A stretch of DNA of 64,000 bases from JAEKNW01 sp963678375 (GCA_963678375.2 OY782831.1:1984001-2048000); one strand, 5' to 3'. Counted from the stretch's first letter, positions 1 through 10,174 are shown. Made by a program: numbers and translations. Notes: generated by a model not told the origin, from the letters alone.

Positions 1-361
1 ATGGAACCTTATTTGCAGGTGTATAAACTGCTATTTTAGGTTCAACCTCTAACAGAACTACATCCATGTTTTCCTGATTGATAGTAGCATAAATTGAGGC
101 AACATCATTTCCTGAAATATTTTCATAACTAACACCAGAAATATGTAAGTCATTGATGATTGTTTGACTATCGTTACATAAGAAAGAGCCACCGCGATAA
201 TTTAGCAACCACTTGGCTGTTTGTTGATTCTGTAAGCTTCTAAAGACAATCCCATAGGCTTTCAGATGGTTAGTCTGGCTGTTATCCATAGGAATCAATA
301 TTTCGCTATTTATTATTATGTAACTGCTTATAAAAAGTAGTATTAACCATACTTTTTTCAT
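1..361 (-). CDS. Secreted protein, 3' end outside window
   Basis: The reading frame starts at an ATG on the minus strand and stays open to the window edge, so only the N-terminal 120 or so residues are seen. They begin with a hydrophobic signal-like stretch (MKKVWLILLFISSYIIINS) followed by a soluble region containing QTNHLKAYG and WLLNYRGGSF. From memory, proteins with this start are common in Cloacimonadota/Calditrichota-type genomes and are often auto-labelled asparagine synthetase B. Nothing visible here supports that activity. The ATG shares one base with the stop codon of the upstream hemW-like gene (TAATG) and a GGAGGA Shine-Dalgarno sequence sits just upstream, so it is translationally coupled as the third gene of a lepB-hemW operon. 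Confidence 0.7.
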   Translation of the reverse strand, partial: MKKVWLILLFISSYIIINSEILIPMDNSQTNHLKAYGIVFRSLQNQQTAKWLLNYRGGSFLCNDSQTIINDLHISGVSYENISGNDVASIYATINQENMDVVLLEVEPKIAVYTPANKVP

Positions 362-1476
362 TACTCCTCCATCATTTCTGAGATTACGTAATTTGATATG
401 AATCTGCTTTTTTTAGTCAAGCAGATTCTCTTATTATCTTGTTTAATTAAAGCATATTTAAGTAAATAATTTAAAATTTCTTTTTTTTCAGTTAGAATAT
501 CATAAGAAAATTTGTCTTTGACTAAGTCTACAGATAGCCCTTCATTTAGTCTGAGCTGTAGCATAATATACTCATTCAGTCTGTCTAAATTAGATAAAGT
601 CTCTTTATTTCTGAAGACTTGTTTTTCTCTAATATCTTTTTTCCAGTCAGTCAGGCTATTATTATTATAACGCATTTTACCAATTGTGCCATAAGCACCT
701 GGTCCTAAACCAAGATAATCCTTTTGCTGCCAGTAGGCTAGATTATGTTGAGAAACAGAAGCTTTCTTAGAGAAATTAGAAATTTCATACTGGTCCATTC
801 CTGCTTCCTTAAGCTTACTACAAATTAAATTATACATGTCAGCTACTGTGTCATCTTTGGGAATAGCATGCTTATCTTTATACAGTATAGCATCTTGGTC
901 TAATGATAAGCAATATATCGATATATGATCTAAATCAAGATCTAAGAAATGGTCTATATCCTCTTCAATATCTTTAATAGATTGCTGAGGAATCCCATAG
1001 ATTAGGTCCCCTGATATATTCGAAAAAGCCTTTTGACGCAACTTCTTTACAATTGAAACAACTTGGTCTGGTCTGTGTTTTCTTCCTAAGTAGTTTAAGA
1101 TTTTTTCATTAAGAGATTGAATACCCAAAGAAAGTCGATTTACTTGTGTTTTAGCCAGCTTACCTATATAATCACTTGTAAGGGTTATGGGGTTACACTC
1201 AAGACTTATCTCACATTCATCCTCTTTATAATGAAAATTATCAATAATTCTTTGGATATTTCCTGGCGACAATAAGGAAGGAGTACCTCCTCCAAAATAG
1301 ATTGTCAAAGGATTAACTTTATATCTCTCATATACTTGTATAATCTCTTCATCTAGAGTTTCGAAATAGTCTTCTTGTTTTTTTAATGAAAACTGTTCTG
1401 TATAGAAAGAACAATATCCACACCGGCTAGTACAAAAGGGATAATGCAGATAAATATGATTTATTTTCTGTTTCAC
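361..1476 (-). CDS. hemW: HemW-type radical SAM protein (coproporphyrinogen oxidase-like)
   Basis: A 371-residue radical SAM protein, close to the usual 375-380 for the HemW/HemN-like family. The Fe-S cluster motif CX3CX2C is at residues 15-22 (PFCTSRCGYCSF), followed by the SAM-binding GGGTPS near residue 63. The extra fourth cysteine of true oxygen-independent coproporphyrinogen III oxidase HemN is absent, which points to HemW. HemW is regarded as a haem chaperone, and no haem biosynthesis gene is nearby. The start is a GTG whose G is also the last base of the lepB stop (TAGTG), so translation is coupled to lepB. No clear Shine-Dalgarno sequence is seen. Confidence 0.88.
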   Translation of the reverse strand: MKQKINHIYLHYPFCTSRCGYCSFYTEQFSLKKQEDYFETLDEEIIQVYERYKVNPLTIYFGGGTPSLLSPGNIQRIIDNFHYKEDECEISLECNPITLTSDYIGKLAKTQVNRLSLGIQSLNEKILNYLGRKHRPDQVVSIVKKLRQKAFSNISGDLIYGIPQQSIKDIEEDIDHFLDLDLDHISIYCLSLDQDAILYKDKHAIPKDDTVADMYNLICSKLKEAGMDQYEISNFSKKASVSQHNLAYWQQKDYLGLGPGAYGTIGKMRYNNNSLTDWKKDIREKQVFRNKETLSNLDRLNEYIMLQLRLNEGLSVDLVKDKFSYDILTEKKEILNYLLKYALIKQDNKRICLTKKSRFISNYVISEMMEE

Positions 1477-2525
1477 TATTTAACTAACTGAAATATTCTA
1501 TCCCAACGGATTTTACCTGATCTGTTTACTGCATCACGACCCTGCATTCTATCAACAGAAGATTCATCCCTTGAAAAGAAAATTATGCTTGGTGTCCCAC
1601 TTATGTTATCACGTGATAGAAAACCCCAATATCTACCATCATAGCTATTATTTCTATTATCACCCATCACAAGATAATTATCTTCAGGAACTACAACAGG
1701 ACCAAAATTATCTGGAGTTCCCATCTCTTTACCATCCCAGGTAATTTGATATGGACTAGTCTCTGTAGTATTATATTCTCTTAGATAAGGTAAGAATCTC
1801 TTATCTGGACCTAATAAAGTTGCATCACTTAAGTCTTCATTAAGACCGTTAAAATTGAAATAGACATATTGAGCTACAGCTTCAGGAGAGTTTGAACCAA
1901 AGTTATTGATATAGCTAGCGTGGTCTTTGTTATAGAGCCCAGTGAAGAGATTAAGTAATTTCGGATAATTAAAATAAGTCTTGTAAACACCATGAAAATG
2001 TCCTAAATTCTCACCATTAACAATTATGTCACGGTTGATTATTTGAACAGTATCACCTGGCTCACCAATAACTCTCTTTACCACATTCTTTGGGGCGTAA
2101 TAAGTTATGCCAAACCATGTCCAGGCATGCATATCAAAAAACTTAGCTGTATTAATAAACAGGGGTGGATATAGCTTTTTATAGTGACCAGTATATTTAG
2201 CAAAAGGATTTAGTGAATTCTGAGGATCACTTAGATCAAAATCATTTGGGTTATCTGGATCTGTCGGCATTCTGAAAGTAACAATATCACCTCGTTCTGG
2301 ATCTGTAAAATGGTATTTCATTTTGTTAGCAACCAAGTAGTCTCCTACTAAAAGAGTATTTTCCATAGAACCAGATGGGATTTTGAAGTTTTGAAAGGTG
2401 AAATTACGGATTATCATTGCCACGACTAAAGCGTAAAGAATAGCTTCTACCCAGTCTTGAACAAATGGTTTTTTCTTTTTAGTTATATGCTTTTTATTAT
2501 TAACTTTCTTTATTTTGTTACTCAT
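1476..2525 (-). CDS. lepB: Signal peptidase I
   Basis: Inner-membrane serine protease that removes signal peptides from exported proteins. A basic cytoplasmic N-terminus is followed by one transmembrane helix (about residues 27-42). The catalytic serine is S53 in PSGSMENTL and the general-base lysine is K150 in KRVIGEPGD. The conserved GDNRNNSYDGRYWG box is at residues 288-301. At 349 residues it is longer than the E. coli enzyme's core because of an insert of about 120 residues between the Lys box and the GDNR box, as in Bacteroidetes-like enzymes. An AAAGG ribosome site lies 9 bases before the ATG. It is the first gene of the operon with hemW. Confidence 0.95.
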   Translation of the reverse strand: MSNKIKKVNNKKHITKKKKPFVQDWVEAILYALVVAMIIRNFTFQNFKIPSGSMENTLLVGDYLVANKMKYHFTDPERGDIVTFRMPTDPDNPNDFDLSDPQNSLNPFAKYTGHYKKLYPPLFINTAKFFDMHAWTWFGITYYAPKNVVKRVIGEPGDTVQIINRDIIVNGENLGHFHGVYKTYFNYPKLLNLFTGLYNKDHASYINNFGSNSPEAVAQYVYFNFNGLNEDLSDATLLGPDKRFLPYLREYNTTETSPYQITWDGKEMGTPDNFGPVVVPEDNYLVMGDNRNNSYDGRYWGFLSRDNISGTPSIIFFSRDESSVDRMQGRDAVNRSGKIRWDRIFQLVK

Positions 2526-2897
2526 AGTTTATTACCTTTTTGGGGATTTTTACTTTAATATAATTCCGTCTAATAATTCTAGTATATTAAAGTTTTTAAG
2601 AATATTTTGAAGATTAAGTAAATATAAGATTAACAAGTAAATGCATCAACCATAAATTATTTTAACTTCATTAATATTCTAATGTAAGGATTTTTTTATC
2701 AAACTGCGTCAATGTCAATATAAAAATTTTTCTTTAACTCAAATTTTCAAGTTTATGAAGATATTTGCTGCTTGATTGTTGCTGTCCTGATATTTTCCTA
2801 ATAGTTTATGTGGATAGTAATAATCAGGAAGTGATACTTGTTACAAAGACGAGAGTGGGTAATATCCACCCACTCTATTTTAAGTTAATTTTATATT
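2526..2897. other. Intergenic region with a 9-bp stem hairpin
   Basis: 372 bases without a gene between lepB and a membrane-protein gene, both on the minus strand. The only structure seen is a perfect inverted repeat at 2852-2876 (AGAGTGGGT, 7-base loop, ACCCACTCT) about 20 bases after the stop of the 2898-3548 gene. It may act as that gene's terminator, but the T-run is poor on either strand. No reading frame with family similarity is recognised. Confidence 0.5.
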
Positions 2898-3548
2898 TTA
2901 TTCGCTTGGAACTTCAGTAGTTACTTGAGGATGAGAGCTAGCTGGAGAGCCAATTTTACTAGTCAATGTATTATAAATAACAGATTGAGCACTTATCTGA
3001 ATAGCTACTATAGCTGCTAAGCCTATGATCATAATTAATCTACCTAAGAAACCTAGTAAAGAACCTAGAATTGATGATAGGATTCCAAAAGCTATAATAA
3101 GAACAATATTTAGGATAAAATAGCTCCCGAAGATGGTCCACTTATGTCCATAAGTTAGCTTATTGCTCATTGTCAAAGCCTCTGAAGGGTTAATGTCCTT
3201 ATCAATAACTAAAGGTATAGCCAATGACCAAGCTAAGGCAATAACTATTGCTGGGAAGAAAAGAAAACTTAATCCAACTATTATTCCCATATAACAAAAT
3301 GAAGCTGTTATGATAAACTCTCCAATATTTTTTCGATATTTTTTGTCAAAAATTTCAGTATTCGATAAATGTTCATCTCTGGCGATTTTGGTCATTACAC
3401 CAATATACAAACCAATTGTAGTTCCGATATTTAGGTAGGGTATCCAAATAGTTAAAATCCACAAAATAGTGTTAACTGTGAGTGGTATTAAGTTTTTTAG
3501 TCCTTTTTCAATACTCTTTTTCACAACATTTCCAATTGTTAGTTCCAT
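2898..3548 (-). CDS. Polytopic inner-membrane protein of unknown function
   Basis: A 216-residue protein with about four to five hydrophobic segments (roughly residues 20-50, 78-113, 138-160 and 165-190). The layout, with a conserved-looking stretch of the type W.LAIPL..D....P.EAL..S at about residues 106-128, resembles small membrane proteins of the DUF975 or glycerophosphodiesterase membrane-domain type. The match is by general pattern only. A Shine-Dalgarno sequence (AAGGAGG) precedes the ATG. It appears monocistronic, with hairpins on both sides. Function unknown. Confidence 0.7.
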   Translation of the reverse strand: MELTIGNVVKKSIEKGLKNLIPLTVNTILWILTIWIPYLNIGTTIGLYIGVMTKIARDEHLSNTEIFDKKYRKNIGEFIITASFCYMGIIVGLSFLFFPAIVIALAWSLAIPLVIDKDINPSEALTMSNKLTYGHKWTIFGSYFILNIVLIIAFGILSSILGSLLGFLGRLIMIIGLAAIVAIQISAQSVIYNTLTSKIGSPASSHPQVTTEVPSE

Positions 3549-3648
3549 ATAATCCTCCTTAGATTATTATGATTAGGAATCTTAAACAAAACTAAAATCT
3601 CTTATATAAATTGTCAATAAAAATAATATCTAATCAGTAGGTATTATA

Positions 3649-3724
3649 AGGGAGACTGTTCAACTATTAAGTCTCCCTCGCCAATCGGTGCCTATCCCAT
3701 AAGGCTCTAAAGAGCTCAAATGGG
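3649..3724. terminator. Two hairpins downstream of the efflux operon
   Basis: Two inverted repeats lie between the TolC-like gene and the start of the 2898-3548 gene. The first has 9-bp arms AGGGAGACT (3649-3657) and AGTCTCCCT (3670-3678). The second has nested arms CCCAT/GCTCT (3696-3708) and AGAGC/ATGGG (3711-3724). They follow the last gene of the minus-strand efflux operon, so they may end its transcript. Neither has a strong U-tract. Confidence 0.4.
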
Positions 3725-3739
3725 TGTATCTAAAATCTA

Positions 3740-5248
3740 CTACATAATTTGGGTTAAATACTTTCCACAATTTTTTTCTAGTTGTTTATATGCTATGGTT
3801 AGTTCAAATTGAGCATCAATGAAATTAGAATAGGCTTTCTGCCATTGGGTTTGGGCATTTAGTAAATCTGTTAAAGTTGTCATTCCAACTTCATAACTAT
3901 CTGTTTCCAGCTTAAGATATTCATGAGCTTGATCTAAAGAAGACTGAGCTAGGGTAACTTTAGCTAGCTTATTCTCAACTTCACTTATTGATTGTTTAAT
4001 CTGTAAGGCCATCTGTTGGCTAGTATTCTCTAAGTTGAATGTTTCAGCTTTATATTTAGCTTTAGCTTCTTTTACTTTATAAATACTTTCTCCCCATTGG
4101 AAAATAGGAAGGGAGAATTGTGCCATTGCATTTGTGGAGAAATCATCATGGTTTTCTTCATTTAGTTGATAGCTAAGATAGTTATAAGAAGCTAGAATAC
4201 CTATTTGTGGTAAGAATGCTGACCGTTCAAGATTAATGTTAAGGTCAGCAACTTTCTGTTTGATTTTGAGTATTTGGTAATCATATCTATTGGAATAATC
4301 TGCAATAGAAAAGTTGTTGAGATTAATCATACTTGTTAAATTATTCAAGCTATCAGTAAGTATTAACTGACTTGAGAGAGGAAGTCCTATCTCTTGAGCA
4401 AGTGCCATAGTTGCTAAGTCAAGTCCATTTTCAGCTTCTTGATCGAGCAAGGCTACTTCATTATATTTCACTTTTGCTTGTAGAAGTTGGTTCTTATTAA
4501 TCATACCAACATCAAAGCTGTCCTGAACCTTTTGAAGAATATTTTCAACTAAAACAAGATATTTCTCAGTAAGTTTCTTTTTCTGAACTAGGGAAAGAAC
4601 TTTCCAATAGGCTTTTTCTGTTGAGAAAAGGACATTTTCTTGACTCAGTTTAAGATTTAACTGGGAAGCATCTTCCCCTAATGTTGCAATTCTATAGGCA
4701 GAAGTTATTTTACCACCAGTAAATATGGGTTGTTTTAGAGAAATTGCAGAAGAAAACCCTGCTTTTGGAAGAATTTCAAGGTCTTTATCAGGGAAGAGGG
4801 CATATTGATTGAATATGGGATTGCCATCTTGGTCATAAACAGGCTGATTGGTTAGTGGGTTAATATATAGGTTTGGCTCTAGTTCATTATTATTAGGATT
4901 AAAATTATAAGTGGGAAGATAGCCACCTTCAAGAGTCATTTGGGTTGACTCCGATCTAAGAAGATAGTTGGCTGAAAGTTCAAACTTAGGCAAATAGTTA
5001 GTAAACATAGCTTTCTTCTTATTTAAAGAACTCTCGGCACCTTGATTACCCTTTTTGATCAACTTGTTATTCTCAAGAGCAAGATTCTGAGCTTGCTGAA
5101 GTGTGAGTAGAGTAGTTTGTGAGGATTTGCTTGTAACTATATCCGTGATTTGACCATTTGTAGGACTTACACTTGCCATCAAACTTATTATGCTTAATAA
5201 GATAAAGTAGATTAATGGTACCTTGATGTTTATTTTTATTTTAGACAT
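3740..5248 (-). CDS. TolC-family outer-membrane efflux protein
   Basis: Outer-membrane channel of a tripartite pump. The protein (502 residues from the chosen start) has a signal peptide (about residues 1-33, ending near SPTNGQ). It is then mainly long amphipathic helices with the two-fold repeat typical of OEP/TolC domains; ALENNKLIKKGNQGAESSLNKK is the first repeat and SYEVGMTTLTDLLNAQTQWQKA the second. The open frame extends upstream to 5320, but the ATG at 5248 is chosen because AAGGAGA lies 7 bases before it. The upstream part overlaps the RND gene and does not look like a signal peptide. The ribosome site sits in the last codons of the RND gene, so translation is probably coupled. Last gene of a four-gene operon. 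Confidence 0.88.
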   Translation of the reverse strand: MSKIKINIKVPLIYFILLSIISLMASVSPTNGQITDIVTSKSSQTTLLTLQQAQNLALENNKLIKKGNQGAESSLNKKKAMFTNYLPKFELSANYLLRSESTQMTLEGGYLPTYNFNPNNNELEPNLYINPLTNQPVYDQDGNPIFNQYALFPDKDLEILPKAGFSSAISLKQPIFTGGKITSAYRIATLGEDASQLNLKLSQENVLFSTEKAYWKVLSLVQKKKLTEKYLVLVENILQKVQDSFDVGMINKNQLLQAKVKYNEVALLDQEAENGLDLATMALAQEIGLPLSSQLILTDSLNNLTSMINLNNFSIADYSNRYDYQILKIKQKVADLNINLERSAFLPQIGILASYNYLSYQLNEENHDDFSTNAMAQFSLPIFQWGESIYKVKEAKAKYKAETFNLENTSQQMALQIKQSISEVENKLAKVTLAQSSLDQAHEYLKLETDSYEVGMTTLTDLLNAQTQWQKAYSNFIDAQFELTIAYKQLEKNCGKYLTQIM

Positions 5249-5249
5249 A

Positions 5250-8200
5250 TTATTCTCCTTTGTAGTCATGCAATGGTTGAATATTAAAGAAAATAGAGTA
5301 TAGTAATGGTAAGAGAACAAGTGTAACTAGAGTTCCTACTAAGAGTCCACACATTATAGTTACAGCTAAAGAACCGAACATTGGGTCAGAGACTAAGGGA
5401 ATCATACCAAGAATAGTAGTTAAGGAGGCCATCATAACAGGTCTGAACCTAGCTATAGCTGAGTCAAAGACAGCCTTAAAGGGATTCTTACCTGACTTTA
5501 TATCGAAATCAATAGAGTCAATTAATACAACACCATTCTTAATGAGCATACCTGATAATCCAATTACTCCAACGATAGCTACAAAACCAAATTCTTTACC
5601 CGTAAATATTAAACCTGGTATAACTCCAATCATGGCAAAAGGTAGGCATAACAGTATAGCAAACATTTTTGCATAACTATTAAATAAAGCTATTAGAATC
5701 AAGATTATTAAAACAAAGGCTACTGGGGTAAACATAATAATATACTTCATTGCACTTTTTTGATCATATTGCTCACCATACCATTCTAATGAATAACCTG
5801 TAGGTAGAGTTATCGCTTCAATCTTATCTTTTACATCAGCAAACAAGATATCTGCATTATATCCTGGAGCGGGGTCACATTGAGCCATTATTGCCCTAGA
5901 TCCATCATGCCTACGAATTACTTCTTGGTATGATTTTACCTTAATATCATTGGTTACTGAGCTTAATGGAGAAGAACTAAGAATAGATTCTTTTAACTGG
6001 TCTAGAGATTTAGCCCCAGAAACAATCAGCTTTAATTCTTCTTTATCAATTTCTAAATTTGGCATTATGCTCCAAACAGGAATATCTTTTAAATCTCTAA
6101 TCCTTGAACCATCAGCTTCAACCGATTTAACAATAATAGGAAGTTGTTTATTTCCTTCATAATAGGTAGAAACAGGAGCTCCATCAGTTGCCATTAGAAG
6201 TGATGTTGCAACTTCTGTTCGATCTATTCCAAGTCTTCTACCTTTACTTTGCTGGTAATCAACTGCTAAAAGTTTACCTTGAGGTTCCCAGTCATCAGTT
6301 ACATTCATAGCGTACGGAGATTGGCGCATAATAGCTTTAGCTTCATCTGCCAATTCTTTCAAAACAGCTACATCGTTACCTTTAAATAGTGCTTCTACTG
6401 AATAATGACTGTTAACTATTAAGTTGTATAACCTGACTCTTGCCTTAGCTTCAGGATAGTTTTGGATTAAGTAAGTTTGAATTTTATCTTTGAGCGATAT
6501 CATAGTTTCATAGTCTTTAAAATCAACAATTAGCTCTCCATAACTCTTAGAATTCTCTGAAATAGTTCTAACTAGGTTGTAACGTGTAGGAGTACCACCT
6601 AAACTCATAGTAATGTTGGAAATACCATCTATACTTTTTAAATATTTACTTATTTCATTTAGATCAGATTCTACTCTTTGTATCTTACGAGTCTCGGGGA
6701 GTTTATATTCAATATATACTTGATTATAGGTGAAGTCTGGGAAGAAAGCTTTTCTAATATATCTAAAAGAGAAGAGAGAGATGAATAATAAAATAATAGC
6801 GATTGCAATTGTTGCAGAACGAAGTCTGAATGCCCAATTAAGAACATTTTTAAAAATCTTATAAAAGAGAGAGTTATTCTCTTTCCTTTTTTTTCCTGTT
6901 TTATCTTTTTTTCTTGCGAAAAGGACTCTTTCCGCTCCTAAAGGTATCTGAGTTAATGCAAAGATCCAACTAAAGAGGAGGGTTACTGCTAAAACAATAA
7001 ATAGATCTCGAGTATATGTTCCAGCTGTATCGGGTGAAAAGAAGATTGGTAAGAATGATATAATTGCTATCATAGTTGCACCGAGAAGGGGCAGAGCTGT
7101 TTTCTTGGCTGTATTACGGAGAGCTTCTTTCCTTTCCATACCCCTATTTAAGTCAACTAATATACCATCTACAACAACAATAGCATTATCAACCAGCATA
7201 CCCATGGCTACAATTATTGAGGCAAGTGAAACACGTTGTAAGGTCCCGCCCATAACAAAAAGAAGAACAAATGAGGATAGAATTGTATAGATTAAGCCCT
7301 TACCTATTAAGATTCCACTCTTGAAACCCATAGTGAAGAGTAATACTACTATAACTATAAGTATTGACTGAATAAGATTAGACATAAATTGCCAAATAGC
7401 AGTACTTACCTTTTCTGGTTGATAAAAAACCTTATGGAAATCTATTCCAACTGGTAACTCTTGTTTAGATATAGCAATTTGTTGTTCAACTCTATCACCT
7501 AATTCAACAATATTATCTCCAGCTTCCATGGATACTGAAATACCTATTGCTTCTTTATTATTATAGAGCATTTTTTTACTATATGGTGTTTTTATCCTTT
7601 TTTCTACACTAGCAATATCTTTAAGAATCAACATATCTTGTTCATGACCCTTTATAACAAGATTTTCAATATCTTCTATAGAATCAAAACTATCACCTAT
7701 CTCTAATCTAATTCTTGAATCTTTATTCTCAAAATAACCTGCATAAGTTACTTTGTCTTGAGCTTGAACAGTTAGAAGAATCTCCGCAGGTAAAACTCCT
7801 AAATTTGCCATCTTAGCAGGATGTAATTCTACATAAACAGCGTAGTCTTGAACACCATTAAGTTGAACTCTTCTTACTCCTTCTACACTCAAAATGTCAC
7901 GCTTAACCTTTTCAGCAAAATCCTGCATCTCATCATAAGAATAACCATCAGCAGTCATAGCATAGAAAATACCATAGATATCTCCAAAATCATCTATAAC
8001 CACAGGTGTATAGGCTTCAGCAGGTAGGCTTAGTTTTGCTCTCTCTACTTTTCTACGAAGAATATCCCATTTCTGTTCTACATCACCATCTTTAACAGTC
8101 GTTTCCAGAGTTACCTGAATTTCAGAATAGTTAGCTAAAGAACGTGAAGTTACTTTCTCTAGCTGACCCATAGTTTTAATTTCGTCTTCTAATACTTTCG

Positions 8201-8390
8201 TGACTTCTAACTCTACCTGATTGGGATTAGCTCCTGGATAATAGGTTGCAACTACTGCCTTTTTAACTTTGATTTGGGGATCTTCAAGTTTGCTAATAAA
8301 ATAGAAACTTACTATACCGCCTAAAGATAAGATTAATATGAGGAAATAGACTATTCGCTTATTGTTAAAAGCAAAATCTGTTAAACTCAT
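5250..8390 (-). CDS. RND-family efflux permease
   Basis: Inner-membrane proton-driven transporter of 1046 residues, the normal size for AcrB-like pumps. It has an N-terminal transmembrane helix (about residues 12-34), two large periplasmic loops (about 35-330 and 560-840), and two bundles of transmembrane helices containing FIVLAVTLLFSWI and FGFVAIVGVIGLSGMLIKNG. The periplasmic N-terminal region carries the YYPGANPNQVE.EVT..LE motif common to RND pumps. Its ATG overlaps the adaptor gene's stop by 4 bases (ATGA), and the TolC gene follows at once. The substrate cannot be read from the sequence. Drug, bile-salt or lipid export is typical of the family. Confidence 0.93.
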   Translation of the reverse strand: MSLTDFAFNNKRIVYFLILILSLGGIVSFYFISKLEDPQIKVKKAVVATYYPGANPNQVELEVTKVLEDEIKTMGQLEKVTSRSLANYSEIQVTLETTVKDGDVEQKWDILRRKVERAKLSLPAEAYTPVVIDDFGDIYGIFYAMTADGYSYDEMQDFAEKVKRDILSVEGVRRVQLNGVQDYAVYVELHPAKMANLGVLPAEILLTVQAQDKVTYAGYFENKDSRIRLEIGDSFDSIEDIENLVIKGHEQDMLILKDIASVEKRIKTPYSKKMLYNNKEAIGISVSMEAGDNIVELGDRVEQQIAISKQELPVGIDFHKVFYQPEKVSTAIWQFMSNLIQSILIVIVVLLFTMGFKSGILIGKGLIYTILSSFVLLFVMGGTLQRVSLASIIVAMGMLVDNAIVVVDGILVDLNRGMERKEALRNTAKKTALPLLGATMIAIISFLPIFFSPDTAGTYTRDLFIVLAVTLLFSWIFALTQIPLGAERVLFARKKDKTGKKRKENNSLFYKIFKNVLNWAFRLRSATIAIAIILLFISLFSFRYIRKAFFPDFTYNQVYIEYKLPETRKIQRVESDLNEISKYLKSIDGISNITMSLGGTPTRYNLVRTISENSKSYGELIVDFKDYETMISLKDKIQTYLIQNYPEAKARVRLYNLIVNSHYSVEALFKGNDVAVLKELADEAKAIMRQSPYAMNVTDDWEPQGKLLAVDYQQSKGRRLGIDRTEVATSLLMATDGAPVSTYYEGNKQLPIIVKSVEADGSRIRDLKDIPVWSIMPNLEIDKEELKLIVSGAKSLDQLKESILSSSPLSSVTNDIKVKSYQEVIRRHDGSRAIMAQCDPAPGYNADILFADVKDKIEAITLPTGYSLEWYGEQYDQKSAMKYIIMFTPVAFVLIILILIALFNSYAKMFAILLCLPFAMIGVIPGLIFTGKEFGFVAIVGVIGLSGMLIKNGVVLIDSIDFDIKSGKNPFKAVFDSAIARFRPVMMASLTTILGMIPLVSDPMFGSLAVTIMCGLLVGTLVTLVLLPLLYSIFFNIQPLHDYKGE

Positions 8391-9481
8391 AATAAGCCTC
8401 CATAATTGCTTGGAGTGATAGCTTTAACAGGTTCAACTTCTTGCTTGTCCTTTAACTCATGGACTCCAGCTTTTACTATCTTATCTCCAGCCTTGAGGCC
8501 ATCACTAATCATTACTAAACCACTTTCATCTATACCAATAATCTTGATTATTCGTTTGTTAACTATATATTTACTTTGATTATTTTGGACACAAAGCCAA
8601 ACATATGATTCTGATTCTGTTTGGACAATAGACTCCATAGGTACTTTAATCACATTTTCTTGATTTCCTCTTTCAATTTGATAGGTAATTTCTATTTCAC
8701 AATCCATTCCAACTGCCATACTAACACTAAAGTCAGCATTATCTTTAACCTTGAAGAATATTCTATATAGTGAGTTTAGGTTAGATTTATGCTTTATGTT
8801 AACTAAATCAAGGGGAATCTTTGTATGAGGGCTAGTCTCCAAAGTAACTGTATAAGCTGAAAACCTGTCCCTATTAACGTAAACACTAGCTGGGATATCG
8901 CATTGTATTTGAAAATTCTTATCACTTATCATCGATATCACTGGTAGCCCAGCATTAACAATTTCACCCTTCTCAAAAAAGATGTCTTGAATAAAACCAC
9001 TATAAGGGGCAACTAATTCAATATCATTTAAAGAGTTTTGCATACTTTCATACTTGGCAGTTATTTGACTTAAAGCAGACTTGGCTTTTTCATAATCGTT
9101 TACAGAAACATTACCTTTGTTATAGAGAGTTTCTATTCTCGCAACTTCATTAGATATTTGCTTGAACTGAGCTTCCACAGCAGAGTATTGTAATTGATAA
9201 TCACGATCATCAAGTCTTGCTAAAACTTGACCAAGTTTAACATATTGTCCTTCTTCTACTAAAATTGCTGAAATTGGGGCTGCTATCCTAAAAGAAAGAT
9301 TAGCTCTTTTATCTTCAACAACTGTACCTGCAAAACTTCTTATCTCTGTTCTGGTAATATCTTCTATTTCATATAATTTTACAAGCTTGCTTTTTACTTG
9401 ATCTTTAGCAACATCTTCTGAACAAGCAAACAAGGCTAACAAAACTATCATCGCGGTTATATTAGTAATTAGTCTTTTCAT
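8387..9481 (-). CDS. Periplasmic adaptor (membrane fusion) lipoprotein
   Basis: A 364-residue adaptor linking the RND permease to the TolC-like channel. The N-terminus has a lipoprotein signal with lipobox LLALFAC (Cys20), so it is probably lipid-anchored. Next come a biotinyl-lipoyl-like half motif (ISAILVEEGQYVKLGQVLARLD, about residues 72-93), a helical hairpin (about 95-150), the second lipoyl half (LVAPYSGFIQDIFFEKGEIV), a beta-barrel and a C-terminal membrane-proximal domain. This is the domain order of the AcrA/MexA family. It lies 8 bases after the TetR gene and overlaps the RND gene by 4 bases. Confidence 0.92.
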   Translation of the reverse strand: MKRLITNITAMIVLLALFACSEDVAKDQVKSKLVKLYEIEDITRTEIRSFAGTVVEDKRANLSFRIAAPISAILVEEGQYVKLGQVLARLDDRDYQLQYSAVEAQFKQISNEVARIETLYNKGNVSVNDYEKAKSALSQITAKYESMQNSLNDIELVAPYSGFIQDIFFEKGEIVNAGLPVISMISDKNFQIQCDIPASVYVNRDRFSAYTVTLETSPHTKIPLDLVNIKHKSNLNSLYRIFFKVKDNADFSVSMAVGMDCEIEITYQIERGNQENVIKVPMESIVQTESESYVWLCVQNNQSKYIVNKRIIKIIGIDESGLVMISDGLKAGDKIVKAGVHELKDKQEVEPVKAITPSNYGGLL

Positions 9482-9489
9482 AATACCTC

Positions 9490-10056
9490 CTATTTTTGTA
9501 ATCCTCTAATAATTAATTTATTAAAAATATTAATTTTTTCCTTTATTGTTTCATCTGTATCTTTGCTATATATTGATAACTGTAGTGTCTCACGTATGAT
9601 TTCTATTAATAGCCTCAAGTTTATATCTTTTATGATATAGCCTTGGTCTTGAAACTCCTTAAATAGCTGATAAAACTTCTCTTCAAGTCCAAGCACATAC
9701 TCTTCAATTTGTTTTTTTATAAAAGGGTATTCAACATAGATTTCATTGACTAATACTCGTAACTTTCCTACTGATAATTCCTCTAGTGAGTGCATACTTT
9801 CAGTCACAAGATTTTCAAAAGATGTAGATTCTAAATAGTAATTATAGAATTTAGCAAAAGTATTCTCATAGAAATAAATTGCGATTTTTCCTACTAAATC
9901 TGCTTTACTTCCAATGATTTTATAAAGGGTTGCTTTAGCTAAATTACACTCCTTTGCAAGATTATCCATGTTCAAGTTACTCAATCCTTTATCTAAAACA
10001 GCTTCTTTAGCTTTAAAAAATACTAATTCGATAATTTCATTGTTTTCTACTTTCAT
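9490..10056 (-). CDS. TetR-family regulator of the efflux operon
   Basis: A 188-residue regulator with an N-terminal TetR helix-turn-helix (MDNLAKECNLAKATLYKIIGSKADLV, about residues 30-55) and a helical ligand-binding C-terminal half. The open frame runs to 10086, but ATG 10056 is preferred because a GGAG ribosome site lies 8 bases before it, inside the longer reading. It heads the operon tetR-adaptor-RND-TolC. By analogy with other TetR/RND operons it probably represses its own promoter in the 112-base gap at 10057-10168. No clear operator palindrome was found there. Confidence 0.9.
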   Translation of the reverse strand: MKVENNEIIELVFFKAKEAVLDKGLSNLNMDNLAKECNLAKATLYKIIGSKADLVGKIAIYFYENTFAKFYNYYLESTSFENLVTESMHSLEELSVGKLRVLVNEIYVEYPFIKKQIEEYVLGLEEKFYQLFKEFQDQGYIIKDINLRLLIEIIRETLQLSIYSKDTDETIKEKINIFNKLIIRGLQK

Positions 10057-10174
10057 TATTGAACTCCATGTAATATTTAAGTTCATTTTTATAAAATCAT
10101 AAATTAGGTCAAGGAAGATTTTTCTTGCCAGATGAAGCTAATGATTTTTTTATTATCACAAGAGGAGAATGCTA